A stretch of 64,000 nt of DNA from Caulobacter sp. (GCA_030678995.1 JAUXTQ010000040.1:1-64000), one strand, 5' to 3'; counted from the first letter of the stretch, positions 20,717 to 29,271 are shown. Notes: a model not told the origin generated them from the letters alone. Numbers and translations are program-made.

Positions 20717-21298
20717 ATGGTCTCCTTGATTATCTCCGCCGCGTCGGCGTTTTCGGTCCTGCTGCTGGTGCTGTGCGCCTGGCTGACCCGCGCCAGCTAC
20801 TGGCGCACCGCCGCGGCCCTGATGGGCGGGCTTTGCGCCGCCGCCCTGCGCTTTGGTCTCGACATGGCGGCCTACCGGTTCGACTGGTGGACCTTTGGCG
20901 ACACCGCCTACGCCCCGGTCATCACCTACGTGCCGGTGGTCTTCTGGTTCGGCGCCGGCCTTGGACTCGTCGGCTGGCGGATGATGCGCAACTGGGGCGC
21001 GTTCGGCGAATGGACCTTCTTCATCGGCTTTGTGCTGCTGGGTCTGGCGCGGGACGTGGTGCTGGCCATCGGCACGGGACCGCTGACCATCACCCAGAAC
21101 GGCCTGCCCCTGGCCATCGCCGGCGCCGGCTGGCTGGTGATGGCCGTCCTCGTCCAGATGGTGATGCAACTGCTGGTCGGACCCGTGGACGCCGACGCCC
21201 TGGAGCCGGAACGTATTCCGCAGATCGAGGATGACGGCGGCGCGGTCGCGACGCCCGCCGCGCAGCCGGAACGCGATCCCTTCAGTTTTCAGCACTAG
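20717..21298 (+). CDS. Membrane protein of unknown function
   Basis: The 193-residue protein has about five membrane segments: near the N-terminus SLIISAASAFSVLLLVLCAW, around AALMGGLCAAALRFGLDMA, VITYVPVVFWFGAGLGLVGW, FFIGFVLLGLARDVVLAI and LAIAGAGWLVMAVLVQMVMQ. The C-terminal 40 residues are hydrophilic and acidic (DADALEPERIPQIEDDGG). ATG 20717 is chosen over the upstream start because GAGGGAAG precedes it. I do not recognise the family. Confidence 0.65.
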   Translation: MVSLIISAASAFSVLLLVLCAWLTRASYWRTAAALMGGLCAAALRFGLDMAAYRFDWWTFGDTAYAPVITYVPVVFWFGAGLGLVGWRMMRNWGAFGEWTFFIGFVLLGLARDVVLAIGTGPLTITQNGLPLAIAGAGWLVMAVLVQMVMQLLVGPVDADALEPERIPQIEDDGGAVATPAAQPERDPFSFQH

Positions 21299-21559
21299 AC
21301 GGCATTGACGCCGAAGACCGGCGGGAGCCCGCCGGATCGTTCCCGGCAAGTTCTGCGGCGCGCCTGACCGGTCCCGGAGACCCGGTTCTACTCAGGCGAT
21401 TTTGGCGAACTCTTCGCCAGCCCGCCCGCGCGACTCCGCTGCATCGCAGCATCGGACTTGTAATCCGTGAGCGCCGGGACTAGTCTCCACGCCCCCGGCC
21501 GTCCGCGTCCGCGGCCGGAATCCACCACCTCCCCAGGGCGAACCCGAGCTAATCTCCTT

Positions 21560-22033
21560 ATGGAAAAAGTGCCGATGACCGCCGGGGGCTATAGCGCCCT
21601 CGACGAAGAACTGAAGCGTTTGAAGACGCTGGAACGCCCGAGCGTGATCGCGGCGATCTCCGAGGCGCGCCAGCATGGCGACCTCAGCGAGAACGCCGAG
21701 TACCACGCCGCCAAGGAGCGTCAGGGCTGGATCGAAGGCCGCATCGCCGAGATCGAGGACAAGATCGCGCGCGCGCAGATCATCGACGTCTCCCGGCTGT
21801 CCGGGTCGCAGGTGAAGTTCGGCGCCACGGTCACCGTGGTCGACGAGGACACCGAGGACGAGGGCCGCTACCAGATCGTCGGCGAGCACGAGGCCGACGT
21901 GAAGCAGGGCCGCATCTCGCTGTCCTCGCCGCTGTCCCGCGCGATGATCGGCAAGGAGGTCGGCGAGGTGGTCGAGGTCAACACCCCCGGCGGCGTCAAG
22001 GCCTACGAAATTCTCAAGGTCGAGTGGGTCTAG
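21560..22033 (+). CDS. greA: Transcription elongation factor GreA
   Basis: The 157-residue protein is GreA, which stimulates the RNA cleavage activity of stalled RNA polymerase. The N-terminal coiled coil has [20 protein letters not shown] and the tip acidic residues in [18 protein letters not shown]. The C-terminal FKBP-like domain has [20 protein letters not shown] and [14 protein letters not shown]. The start at 21560 ([10 protein letters not shown]) matches the family length. The 260 bases upstream hold no gene that I can support. Confidence 0.96.
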   Translation: MEKVPMTAGGYSALDEELKRLKTLERPSVIAAISEARQHGDLSENAEYHAAKERQGWIEGRIAEIEDKIARAQIIDVSRLSGSQVKFGATVTVVDEDTEDEGRYQIVGEHEADVKQGRISLSSPLSRAMIGKEVGEVVEVNTPGGVKAYEILKVEWV

Positions 22034-22054
22034 ACCCGCTTTCGCCCCACTTCA

Positions 22055-22140
22055 CTGTCATCCCGGAAAGCTGCGAAAGCAGCTTATCCGGGACCCAGAA
22101 ACCGAGTAGCTGGGTCCCGGCTCTCCGGCCGGGATGACAA
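22055..22140. repeat. Dispersed palindromic repeat (CTGTCATCCCGG...CCGGGATGACA)
   Basis: The ends CTGTCATCCCGG and GGCCGGGATGACA enclose a second palindrome, GGGACCCAG...CTGGGTCCC. The same element is at 45718-45814. The ATG of the following gene lies in the distal arm of this copy. Confidence 0.8.
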
Positions 22141-23144
22141 CGCTGAGAAAACCCGCTCCCCCTCCCCTGACGATCTGGGCCGTGTCCGACGGCCGGGCCG
22201 GCATCGAGGCCCAGGCCATAGGTCTGGCCGAGGCGGTGGCGCGCCAGCGCAAGGCGAAGGTGGTCATCAAGCGGGTCGGCTGGACCGGTCGCGTCGGCCG
22301 CCTGCCCTGGTGGCTGAACCTGTTTCCCCGCCGCTGGCTGACCCCCGAGAGCGCCTTCGAGGCGCCCTGGCCTGACCTGATGATCGCCGCCGGCCGGGCG
22401 ACCCTGCCGCTGGCGATCCGCATGCGCCGCTGGTCGGGCGGCAAGACCTTCGTGGTCCAGATTCAGGACCCCCGCGCCCCGGCCCAGCTGTTCGATGTGG
22501 TCGTGCCGCCCAACCACGACCGGCTGAAGGGCGACAACATCATCTCGATCATCGGCGCCCCGCACCGGGTGACGGCGAAGAAGCTGGCCGACGAGTACAA
22601 GCGCTTCGCCGCGGCCATCGACCCTCTGCCCCACCCGCGGGCGGCGGTGCTGATCGGCGGCCGTTCGCGGGCTTTCGACCTGTCGCCCGAGCGAGCCGCG
22701 GCGCTCGCCCACCAGATTCAGCTACCGCTTGAACAGGAAGGCGGCTCCCTGCTGATGACCTTCTCGCGGCGCACGCCGGTTCAGGCGCGGGCCCTGCTGA
22801 CCGCGCGGCTCAAGCACCTGCCGGGGATCATCTGGGACAATGAGGGCGAGAATCCCTATTTCGCCTTCCTCGCCGGGGCCGACTACGTCCTGGTCACCGA
22901 GGATTCGGCCAACATGGCCACCGAGGCGGCCGGCACCGGCAAGCCGGTGTTCATCCTGAAAATGGACGGCCAGAGCATGAAGTTCCGCATGTTTCACGAG
23001 GAGCTGGAACGCCACGGCGCCGCCCGCCCCTTCGGCGGCGCCTTCCACGGCTGGACCTACGAGCCGCTGGCGGAGACGGATCGCGCGGCCATGGAGATTT
23101 TGGCGCGGATGGACGCGCGGTCGCGGCCAGGCGGGCTATCCTAG
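22134..23144 (+). CDS. ELM1/GtrOC1-family protein (mitochondrial fission ELM1-like)
   Basis: The 336-residue protein belongs to the ELM1 family (plant mitochondrial fission factor ELM1 and bacterial homologues), which has a GT-B glycosyltransferase-like fold. Diagnostic parts are IWAVSDGRAGIEAQAIGLAE at the start, FVVQIQDPRAP, the central VLIGGRSRAFDLS, and TEDSANMATEAAGTGKPVF near the C-terminus, which resembles a nucleotide-sugar site. The bacterial role is not established; a link to cell-envelope sugars is often proposed. The only in-frame start, ATG 22134, lies within the upstream repeat. Confidence 0.88.
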   Translation: MTTLRKPAPPPLTIWAVSDGRAGIEAQAIGLAEAVARQRKAKVVIKRVGWTGRVGRLPWWLNLFPRRWLTPESAFEAPWPDLMIAAGRATLPLAIRMRRWSGGKTFVVQIQDPRAPAQLFDVVVPPNHDRLKGDNIISIIGAPHRVTAKKLADEYKRFAAAIDPLPHPRAAVLIGGRSRAFDLSPERAAALAHQIQLPLEQEGGSLLMTFSRRTPVQARALLTARLKHLPGIIWDNEGENPYFAFLAGADYVLVTEDSANMATEAAGTGKPVFILKMDGQSMKFRMFHEELERHGAARPFGGAFHGWTYEPLAETDRAAMEILARMDARSRPGGLS

Positions 23145-23190
23145 CCGCCGGAGGCGGCTATGATCTCCCGAACGTACAGGGGGCTTGGTG

Positions 23191-23931
23191 ATGAGAGCAA
23201 TTCTGGCGGGCCTGGCCGCCTGCATCCTTCTGGCCACAGGCGGCGCGGCGCTTGCGGCTCCGTCGGCGTCCACAACGATCGCCGAGCCGGTGACCGAGGC
23301 TGAACGTCAGGAGTTCCGACAGGCCATTTCAGGAAATCCGATCCTCGTCATCGTGATGAAGGAGTTCCCCGGGGAGTACGCGGCCTTCGAAACCCAGCTT
23401 CTGGCCGACGCAAATGCCGGCCGGCTGACGGCCACGCAGGCGCGGGATCGCACGAACGTCTTCATCACCAGCATTCAGAGACCCGTCATCGGCATGGTGC
23501 GGTTCGCGCCGGACGAAGAGATCGCCGAGCTCTATCGGATGAACCTCGCGACCCTCCGCGCGCTGGCCAAGGTAAACCTGCAGGCTTGCTATCTTTTCGG
23601 CGAAGGCGCGGGCGTGACGGCGGACATCGCCAGTTCCCTGCCGCCCGCGGCTTTCGACGCCGTCGCCGCCTACGGCGCCCAGGAACTGCGGGCCGGCATC
23701 GTCGGGAACAAGACGCGGATCGACCGCAGGCCTCTGACGGAGGCAGAGATCACGCCGATCGTCGAGCTGTTCGTCAGCAAGGAAGGCGATACGGCCTACC
23801 TGATCGCAATAGCCGACGGCCAGGCGGACACCCTGCTGACGGAAGACCGCTGCCGAAACGCCATCCTCTGGATGGAAGCCGTGGTCGAACAGCCCAACGC
23901 GACCATGGGCCGCCTGATGGCCACCGAATAG
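23191..23931 (+). CDS. Secreted protein of unknown function
   Basis: The 246-residue protein starts with a signal peptide (MRAILAGLAACILLATGGAA, cleavage near ALA-AP). The mature region is mostly helical and contains RQAISGNPILVIVMKEFPGE, two Cys (LQACYLFG and EDRCRNAIL), and a central ELRAGIVGNKTRIDRRPLTE. I do not recognise a family. ATG 23191 follows CAGGGGGC as a ribosome binding site; TTG and GTG codons just upstream are in frame but less likely. It precedes the pseudaminic acid genes by only about 10 bases, but whether it is functionally tied to them is unknown. Confidence 0.7.
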   Translation: MRAILAGLAACILLATGGAALAAPSASTTIAEPVTEAERQEFRQAISGNPILVIVMKEFPGEYAAFETQLLADANAGRLTATQARDRTNVFITSIQRPVIGMVRFAPDEEIAELYRMNLATLRALAKVNLQACYLFGEGAGVTADIASSLPPAAFDAVAAYGAQELRAGIVGNKTRIDRRPLTEAEITPIVELFVSKEGDTAYLIAIADGQADTLLTEDRCRNAILWMEAVVEQPNATMGRLMATE

Positions 23932-23941
23932 CGAACAGGCC

Positions 23942-24661
23942 GTGATCCTCGCCATCCTGCAGGCCCGCATGAGCTCCACACGGCTGCCGGGCAAGGTGCT
24001 GATGCCGCTGGCCGGAGCGCCGATGATCGTGCGGCAGATCGAGCGGGTCAGCCGCGCCCGCCATATCGACAAACTGGTCGTGGCCACCAGCCTCAGCCCC
24101 GGCGACGACGCGATCGAGAAGGTCGTCCGCAGGGAGGGCATCGCGGTTCACCGGGGCTCGCTCGATGACGTGCTCGCCCGCTTCGTCGGCGCGCTGGAGG
24201 AGCATGGCCCGGCCGATCATGTCGTGCGCCTGACCGCCGATTGCCCGCTGGCCGATCCGTTCGTCATCGACGAGACCATCGACACCCACCTGGAAACCGG
24301 CGCCGACTACACCAGCAACACCCCGCCGCACCGGACCTTTCCCAAGGGGCTGGATGTCGAGGTGATGACGTCCGGGACCCTGCGCCGGGCCGCCGCCGCC
24401 GCGGCGACGCCGGAGGAGCGCGAGCACGTCACCTGGGGGATCTGGAACCACCCGGACCGCCACCGGCTGGCCTTCCATTCCCAGCCCGCCCTCGAAGGCG
24501 ACGTCCGCTGGACGGTGGATCGCCCTGACGACTACGCCTTCATGGCGGCGGTCTATGACGCCCTGTATGCGAAGGACCGGGCCTTCACCTCCGACGCCGT
24601 GCGCGCCTTCGTGCGGGGCCGGCCCGACCTGGCCGATTTCGGCGGAGACCGCCGCGTATGA
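23942..24661 (+). CDS. SpsF/PseF-family cytidylyltransferase (flmC-like)
   Basis: The 239-residue nucleotidyltransferase has AILQARMSSTRLPGKVLMPL at its start, the nucleotide-binding signature of the SpsF/CMP-sugar synthetase group, then LTADCPLADPFVIDE with the metal-binding Asp. In pseudaminic acid pathways a member of this family activates the sugar with CTP before transfer to flagellin. The neighbouring pseH, pseG and pseI homologues support that role here. The start is GTG 23942. The stop overlaps pseH by four bases. Confidence 0.85.
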   Translation: MILAILQARMSSTRLPGKVLMPLAGAPMIVRQIERVSRARHIDKLVVATSLSPGDDAIEKVVRREGIAVHRGSLDDVLARFVGALEEHGPADHVVRLTADCPLADPFVIDETIDTHLETGADYTSNTPPHRTFPKGLDVEVMTSGTLRRAAAAAATPEEREHVTWGIWNHPDRHRLAFHSQPALEGDVRWTVDRPDDYAFMAAVYDALYAKDRAFTSDAVRAFVRGRPDLADFGGDRRV

Positions 24662-25227
24662 CCGCCCCGATCGTTACGATGCGCGACCTGACGCCCGCCG
24701 ACAGCGAGCGCATCCTGGCCTGGCGCAACAGCGAGGCGGTGCGCCCCTACATGTACACCGACCATGTCATCTCGCCGCAGGAGCATGCCCGCTGGTTCGC
24801 CGGCGTTCCGGGCGACGACCGGCGGCGCTACTGGATCATCGAGCTCGACGGCAAGCCCGTGGGCCTGGCCAACCTGTACGACATCGACCAGCGGCACGGC
24901 CGTTGCGCCTGGGCCTACTACCTGGCCGACCCGGCCGTGCGGGGGCTGGGCCTGGGCAGCTATGTCGAGTTCTGGATCATCGAGCAGGTGTTCGGGCCGC
25001 AAGGCTTGACCAAGCTGTGGTGCGAGGTCCTGGCCAGCAACGAGGCCGTCTGGAAGCTGCACGAGCGGCACGGCTTTATGCAGGAAGCCAGGTTCCGGCG
25101 GCACATCATGAAGGACGGAGAAGCGGTCGACGTCCTGGGCATGGGCCTGCTGGCGGAAGACTGGGCGGAGAAACGGGGGGAGATGGCGGCAAGGTTGATG
25201 GAGAAGGGGCTTTCTCTCCCTACCTAA
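24658..25227 (+). CDS. pseH: PseH-like UDP-4-amino-sugar N-acetyltransferase (flmH-like)
   Basis: The 189-residue GNAT protein has MRDLTPADSERILAWRNSEA and later GLGLGSYVEFWIIEQVFG, then LWCEVLASNEAVWKLHERHG with FMQEARFRRHIMKDGE, matching PseH. PseH acetylates the 4-amino group of UDP-4-amino-4,6-dideoxy-L-AltNAc in pseudaminic acid synthesis in the cytosol. The ATGA overlap with the cytidylyltransferase shows that they form a coupled pair. It converges with pseG across the palindromic repeat at 25231. Confidence 0.88.
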   Translation: MTAPIVTMRDLTPADSERILAWRNSEAVRPYMYTDHVISPQEHARWFAGVPGDDRRRYWIIELDGKPVGLANLYDIDQRHGRCAWAYYLADPAVRGLGLGSYVEFWIIEQVFGPQGLTKLWCEVLASNEAVWKLHERHGFMQEARFRRHIMKDGEAVDVLGMGLLAEDWAEKRGEMAARLMEKGLSLPT

Positions 25228-25230
25228 AGC

Positions 25231-25343
25231 CGTCATGGCCCGACTTGTTCGGGCCACCCAAGCACGGTGAGGTTGGCGGGGCCCCCCGCTTTCTCGGCGA
25301 GATCGGTGTTCATGGGTGGCCCGAACAAGTCGGGCGATGACGG
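25231..25343. repeat. Dispersed palindromic repeat (CGTCATGGCCCGACTTGTTC type)
   Basis: Near-complementary ends, CGTCATGGCCCGACTTGTTC and GAACAAGTCGGGCGATGACG, span about 110 bases. They form a long hairpin between the convergent pseH and pseG genes, where it may act as a bidirectional 3'-end element. A second copy is at 47295-47422. Confidence 0.8.
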
Positions 25344-25352
25344 AATTTTTGA

Positions 25353-26315
25353 TCAGGGTTGAGCCAAACCCAGCAGCGCCTCCGCAGCCCGCTCCGCCCC
25401 GAGTCCGTCGCAGATCGCCGCCGACCGCGCCGACAGTCCGGCCCGCAACGCATCGTCCCGCACCAACCGCTCAACGGCCTCGGCCAGCCGCCCCTCCAGG
25501 CCCGGCCATCTGGCGTCCAGCGCCAGCGTCGCGCCGGCCGCGTCCAGCTTCATCGCCATGTCCCGCTGGTTGTCGGCGAGGATCAGGGTGACCGTCGGCA
25601 GGCCGAGGCAGGCGCGCTCCCAGACGCTGGACCCGCCGGCGCCGACGGCGATGTCGGCCCGCGCGATCAACCCGGCCATGTCGTCGCTGTCGATGTGCAG
25701 CGACAGGCGCCCGTTGGCGGCGAGCACCTCCAGAGCCGGTAGACTGGCCGCGCCGGCGCCGACCACGACGTCAAGCGCCAGGCCGCTCCCGACTAGCGCT
25801 GCGGCGACCCGGCCGGTGATGCCGCCCACATCCGTCAGACCCAGCGCGACCAGGCACCGCTTCGCCGGCTCACCGCGTCGAGCCAGCGCCGCCGCCCGCC
25901 GCGCGACGAAGTCCGGCCGGACCAGAGCGTAGCCCGGGCCAGCCAGCACCGCCGGTGCGGCATAGTCCGACGCCGATCGCCCGAACGACGGGTCGAGCAC
26001 CAGGTCGGCGTCATGCGGCCGGGCCAGGTCGTCAATCACCGCAAGCCGGTCCGCGCGCGCGCGCCAAGCCTGCTCGACCGCCGGCGACATGCGGTAGGAA
26101 TCCAGCACCACCAGATCGGCCGGCGCGCCCTCGTCCGCCAGCGGCATGCCCGGCGCGTAGCGCGCGAGAATGTCGGCGGCCTCCGGCGTGCGGACGAAGG
26201 CGCAGGCCGCCCCCCGCGCCGCCAGGGCTCCGGCCAGGGTCAGGCAACGCATGACATGTCCGCCGCCCACCCCCGGGCCGGCGTCACAGACGAAGAGGAT
26301 GCGTGGCGGGGTCAT
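25353..26315 (-). CDS. pseG: PseG-like UDP-sugar hydrolase of the pseudaminic acid pathway (flmD-like)
   Basis: The 320-residue GT-B-fold protein starts ILFVCDAGPGVGGGHVMRCL, where Gly-His is the catalytic region of PseG. It continues with LVVLDSYRMSPAVEQAW, LAVIDDLARPHDADLVLDPS, ADIAVGAGGSSVWERACLGL and TLILADNQRDMA, the UDP-binding half. PseG removes UDP from 2,4-diacetamido-2,4,6-trideoxy-L-altrose to give the substrate for PseI. It sits six bases downstream of pseI on the same strand, so the two form an operon. Confidence 0.92.
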   Translation of the reverse strand: MTPPRILFVCDAGPGVGGGHVMRCLTLAGALAARGAACAFVRTPEAADILARYAPGMPLADEGAPADLVVLDSYRMSPAVEQAWRARADRLAVIDDLARPHDADLVLDPSFGRSASDYAAPAVLAGPGYALVRPDFVARRAAALARRGEPAKRCLVALGLTDVGGITGRVAAALVGSGLALDVVVGAGAASLPALEVLAANGRLSLHIDSDDMAGLIARADIAVGAGGSSVWERACLGLPTVTLILADNQRDMAMKLDAAGATLALDARWPGLEGRLAEAVERLVRDDALRAGLSARSAAICDGLGAERAAEALLGLAQP

Positions 26316-26321
26316 GGGCGG

Positions 26322-27386
26322 CTATTTCGGCGACTTCACCATCGACCAGTCCAGCGGCTCGCCGAAGGCCAGGTCGCGGCTGGCGGTGCGACCCAGCACG
26401 TTCTCCAGCTCGGCCGGCGGCAGGCCGTTGCCCGGCCGCACCGAGCGGACGTTGGCTTTGGTCAGCGCCTCGCCCGCCTTCACCGGGGCGGTCACGTACA
26501 GCGAGCGCCGGAACTGGCGGTTGGCCTTCTCGGAGCCGAGCACATCGTAATGGGCCCGGCCCAGGGCCGACCAGCCGTCCCGGCAGTCGCGCACCAGGGC
26601 GGCGAACTCGGCCGGCTCGAGGCTGAAGGCCGCGTCGGGACCGCCGTCGGCGCGGGCCAGGGTGAAGTGCTTTTCCACCGCGCAGGCGCCAAGGGCCACG
26701 GCCGCCACCGCCGTCGCCGTGCCGGGCGTGTGGTCCGACAGGCCGACCGGGCAGCCCAGGCGGGCGGCCATGTCGGGGATGGTGCGGACGTTGGCGTCAT
26801 CGAAGGTCGCCGGATAGCTGGAGACACAGTGCAGCAGCAGCACGCCCGGCGCGCCGGCGCTTAAGGCCGCGTCGCGGGCGGCCTCGATCTCCGCCAAGTT
26901 GGCCATGCCGGTGGAGATGATCAGCGGCTTGCCCCTGGCCGCCGCGTAGCGGATCAGCGGCAGGTCGACCGCCTCGAAGGAGGCGATCTTGTAGGCCGGG
27001 GCGCCCAGACCCTCCAGCAGATCCACCGCCGTCTCGTCGAACGGGCTGGAGAAGATCGTCACCCCCCGCCGGGCTGCCCGCTCGAAGATCGCGGCATGCC
27101 AGTCGTAGGGGGTCTGGGCCTCCCGGTAGAGCGCGTGCAGGGTCTGGCCGTCCCACAGGCCGCCGTGAATGCGGAACTCCGGCCGGTCGACATCCAGGGT
27201 GATGGTGTCGGCGGTGTAGGTCTGGATCTTGATTGCGTCGCAGCCGGTGTCGGCCGCCGCGTCGACCATCGTCAGCGCCCGGTCCAGGCTGCCGTTGTGG
27301 TTGCCCGACAGCTCGCAGATGACATAGGGCGGATGATCCGGCCCGATCCTGCGGCCGGTGATCTCGATCTCGGGGCGGGCGGTCAT
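26322..27386 (-). CDS. pseI: Pseudaminic acid synthase (NeuB family)
   Basis: The 354-residue protein condenses the PseG product with phosphoenolpyruvate to form pseudaminic acid. The NeuB TIM barrel (about 20-285) contains VICELSGNHNGSLDRAL, GCDAIKIQTYTADTITLD, FSSPFDETAVDLLEGLG, AYKIASFEAVDLPLI, STGMANLAEIEAA and VGLSDHTPGTATAVAAVALG. A C-terminal SAF/antifreeze-like domain (about 295-350) starts RSLYVTAPVKAGEALT. The tyrosine-thiazole spacing DTITLDVDRPEF favours PseI over NeuB. Flagellin or surface glycosylation is the likely end use. Confidence 0.93.
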   Translation of the reverse strand: MTARPEIEITGRRIGPDHPPYVICELSGNHNGSLDRALTMVDAAADTGCDAIKIQTYTADTITLDVDRPEFRIHGGLWDGQTLHALYREAQTPYDWHAAIFERAARRGVTIFSSPFDETAVDLLEGLGAPAYKIASFEAVDLPLIRYAAARGKPLIISTGMANLAEIEAARDAALSAGAPGVLLLHCVSSYPATFDDANVRTIPDMAARLGCPVGLSDHTPGTATAVAAVALGACAVEKHFTLARADGGPDAAFSLEPAEFAALVRDCRDGWSALGRAHYDVLGSEKANRQFRRSLYVTAPVKAGEALTKANVRSVRPGNGLPPAELENVLGRTASRDLAFGEPLDWSMVKSPK

Positions 27387-27438
27387 GGCGGGGCTCGACG
27401 CGACTGAGTCGGCGTCATCCTAGACCCGTTCGGCGCGG

Positions 27439-27702
27439 CTAGTCGCCACCACCGCCGCCGTCTCCACCGCCCCCGTCGGACCCGCCGTCAGAGTCGCCGT
27501 AATTGTGGCCGCCGTCGGCGCCGCCTCCGCCGCCGTCGCCCCGCTTCTTCGACGCCGCCGCGTTCATCCCCACGCCCAGGGCCACGCCGATCGCCACGCC
27601 GACCCCGATGCCCAGGGCGATATTGTCGAGCGCGACGCCAAGGCCCGCGCCGATCGCCACGCCGATGGCGATGCCCACGCCAATGCCGCTCGTTCCGGCC
27701 AT
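27439..27702 (-). CDS. Small glycine-zipper membrane protein with Gly-Asp-rich tail
   Basis: The 87-residue protein has two hydrophobic stretches built from alternating Gly and small residues (GIGVGIAIGVAIGAGLGVAL and GIGVGVAIGVALGVGM), separated by DNIAL, then a tail of Gly, Asp and Ser. ATG 27702 is chosen because AAAGGGACGATCA precedes it closely. Glycine-zipper helices pack in membranes and occur in small channel-like, toxin-like or envelope proteins; function here is unknown. The repetitive tail makes the reading frame statistically ambiguous, but the start signal is good. Confidence 0.55.
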   Translation of the reverse strand: MAGTSGIGVGIAIGVAIGAGLGVALDNIALGIGVGVAIGVALGVGMNAAASKKRGDGGGGGADGGHNYGDSDGGSDGGGGDGGGGGD

Positions 27703-27763
27703 TTGATCGTCCCTTTGCACGCGCCCATCGCGCCGAAGCGGAATCATCCCTAAATTGGCGGCC

Positions 27764-28786
27764 ATGTCGACCTCCGCACCCCGCACCACCCGCTGTCTGA
27801 TCATCGGTTCCGGCCCAGCCGGCTGGACCGCCGCCATCTATGCCGCCCGCGCGCTGCTGAAGCCCGTGCTGATCCAGGGCATCCAGCCCGGCGGCCAGCT
27901 GACCATCACAACGGACGTGGAGAACTATCCCGGCTTCGCCGACGTCATCCAGGGGCCCTGGCTGATGGAGCAGATGGAGGCCCAGGCCCGGCACGTGGGC
28001 ACGGAGATCATCAGCGACATCGTGCTGGAGGCCGACCTGTCGCAACGGCCGTTCCGCATCAGGACCGACAGCGGCCAGGACTGGCTGGCCGAAACGGTGA
28101 TCATCGCTACCGGCGCCCAGGCCAAATGGCTGGGCATCGACAGCGAGGCGAAATTCCAGGGCTTCGGTGTTTCCGCCTGCGCCACCTGCGACGGCTTCTT
28201 CTATCGCGGCAAGCAAGTGATCGTCGTGGGCGGCGGCAACACGGCGGTGGAGGAAGCGCTGTTCCTGACCAGCTTCGCCAGCAAGGTCACGGTGGTCCAC
28301 CGCAAGGCCGAATTCCGCGCCGAGAGGATCCTGCAGGAGCGTCTGTTCGCCAATCCGAAGATCGAGATCATCTGGGACAACGCCATCGACGAGGTGCTCG
28401 GCGAGACCGATCCCCAAAGCGGGCAGGCGGCGGGCGTGACCGGCGCGCGGTTGAAGAACGTCAAGACCGGGGAAACCCGGGTCGTGCCGGCCGACGGCGT
28501 GTTCATCGCCATCGGCCACGCCCCGTCGTCGGAGCTGTTCAGGGACCAGCTGGAGACCCGCGCCGGCGGCTATCTGACCGTCAAGCCGGGCACGGCCTCG
28601 ACGGCCATTCCCGGGGTCTTCGTCGCCGGCGACGTGACCGACGACATCTATCGCCAGGCCGTCACCGCCGCCGGCATGGGCTGCATGGCGGCGCTGGAGG
28701 CCGTGCGCTTCCTCGCCGAGGCCGACCATGAAGCCGGCCAGCACCCGGCCGGCCAGGGCGAGGCGCAGAAGGTCGGCGCATGGTGA
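27764..28786 (+). CDS. trxB: Thioredoxin-disulfide reductase
   Basis: The 340-residue flavoenzyme transfers electrons from NADPH via FAD and a redox disulfide to thioredoxin in the cytosol. The FAD site is CLIIGSGPAGWTAAIYAARA, the active disulfide is CATC (in SACATCDGFFYRGK), the NADPH site is VIVVGGGNTAVEEALFL, and GVFVAGDVTDDIYRQAVTAA is the C-terminal FAD motif. ATG 27764 is favoured over the TTG at 27755. The tail after residue 320 (ADHEAGQHPAGQGEAQKVGA) is slightly longer than usual. The stop overlaps the next GNAT gene start. Confidence 0.96.
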   Translation: MSTSAPRTTRCLIIGSGPAGWTAAIYAARALLKPVLIQGIQPGGQLTITTDVENYPGFADVIQGPWLMEQMEAQARHVGTEIISDIVLEADLSQRPFRIRTDSGQDWLAETVIIATGAQAKWLGIDSEAKFQGFGVSACATCDGFFYRGKQVIVVGGGNTAVEEALFLTSFASKVTVVHRKAEFRAERILQERLFANPKIEIIWDNAIDEVLGETDPQSGQAAGVTGARLKNVKTGETRVVPADGVFIAIGHAPSSELFRDQLETRAGGYLTVKPGTASTAIPGVFVAGDVTDDIYRQAVTAAGMGCMAALEAVRFLAEADHEAGQHPAGQGEAQKVGAW

Positions 28787-29265
28787 TCCGTCCGGCCACG
28801 GCCGAGGATCACGCGGCCATCCACGCCGTCGTCGCCGCCGCCTTCCGCCAGCCGGACGAGGCCGACCTGGTCGATGCCCTGCGCGCCGACGGCGACGCCC
28901 TGGTCGAGTTGGTGGCGGAGGAGGACGGCCAGATTGTCGGCCACATCCTGTTCAGCCCGCTGGCCACCGACACCGGCGCCCGGTTCGCCGCGCTCGCGCC
29001 CCTGTCGGTGACGCCGAGCCGCCAGAAGGATGGCCTGGGCACGATGCTGATGCAGGTCAGCCACGAGCTGCTCCGCGCGGCCGGCGTCGAGGCGGTGATC
29101 GTGCTGGGCCACCCGGCCTACTACCCGCGCGTCGGCTACACGGCCGAGGCGGCGCTGACCGTGACATCGCCCTTCAGGGGTCCGTCGTTCATGGCCCTGG
29201 CCCTGACGCCCGGCGCGCTGGATGGGTCTGTGACGATCAGGTACGCCAGGGCTTTCGGCGCCTGA
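28780..29265 (+). CDS. GNAT-family N-acetyltransferase (YhbS-like)
   Basis: The 161-residue protein begins VIRPATAEDHAAIHAVVAAA and has the YhbS-type pattern: FAALAPLSVTPSRQKDGLGT (acetyl-CoA P-loop QKDGLGT), then VIVLGHPAYYPRVGYTAEAA and SFMALALTPGAL. The acceptor substrate is not known. It overlaps the end of trxB by seven bases and is probably co-transcribed with it. It is convergent with the ion-channel homologue gene. Confidence 0.9.
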   Translation: MVIRPATAEDHAAIHAVVAAAFRQPDEADLVDALRADGDALVELVAEEDGQIVGHILFSPLATDTGARFAALAPLSVTPSRQKDGLGTMLMQVSHELLRAAGVEAVIVLGHPAYYPRVGYTAEAALTVTSPFRGPSFMALALTPGALDGSVTIRYARAFGA

Positions 29266-29271
29266 TCGCCG

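Noticed and set aside
21426-21500. tRNA-Thr(TGT)-like anticodon stem-loop (ATCGGACTTGTAATCCGTG) upstream of greA
   Set aside because: Only the anticodon arm matches; no D-arm, TTCRA T-loop or pairing acceptor stem can be built, and no CCA end is present. It may be chance or a remote remnant.
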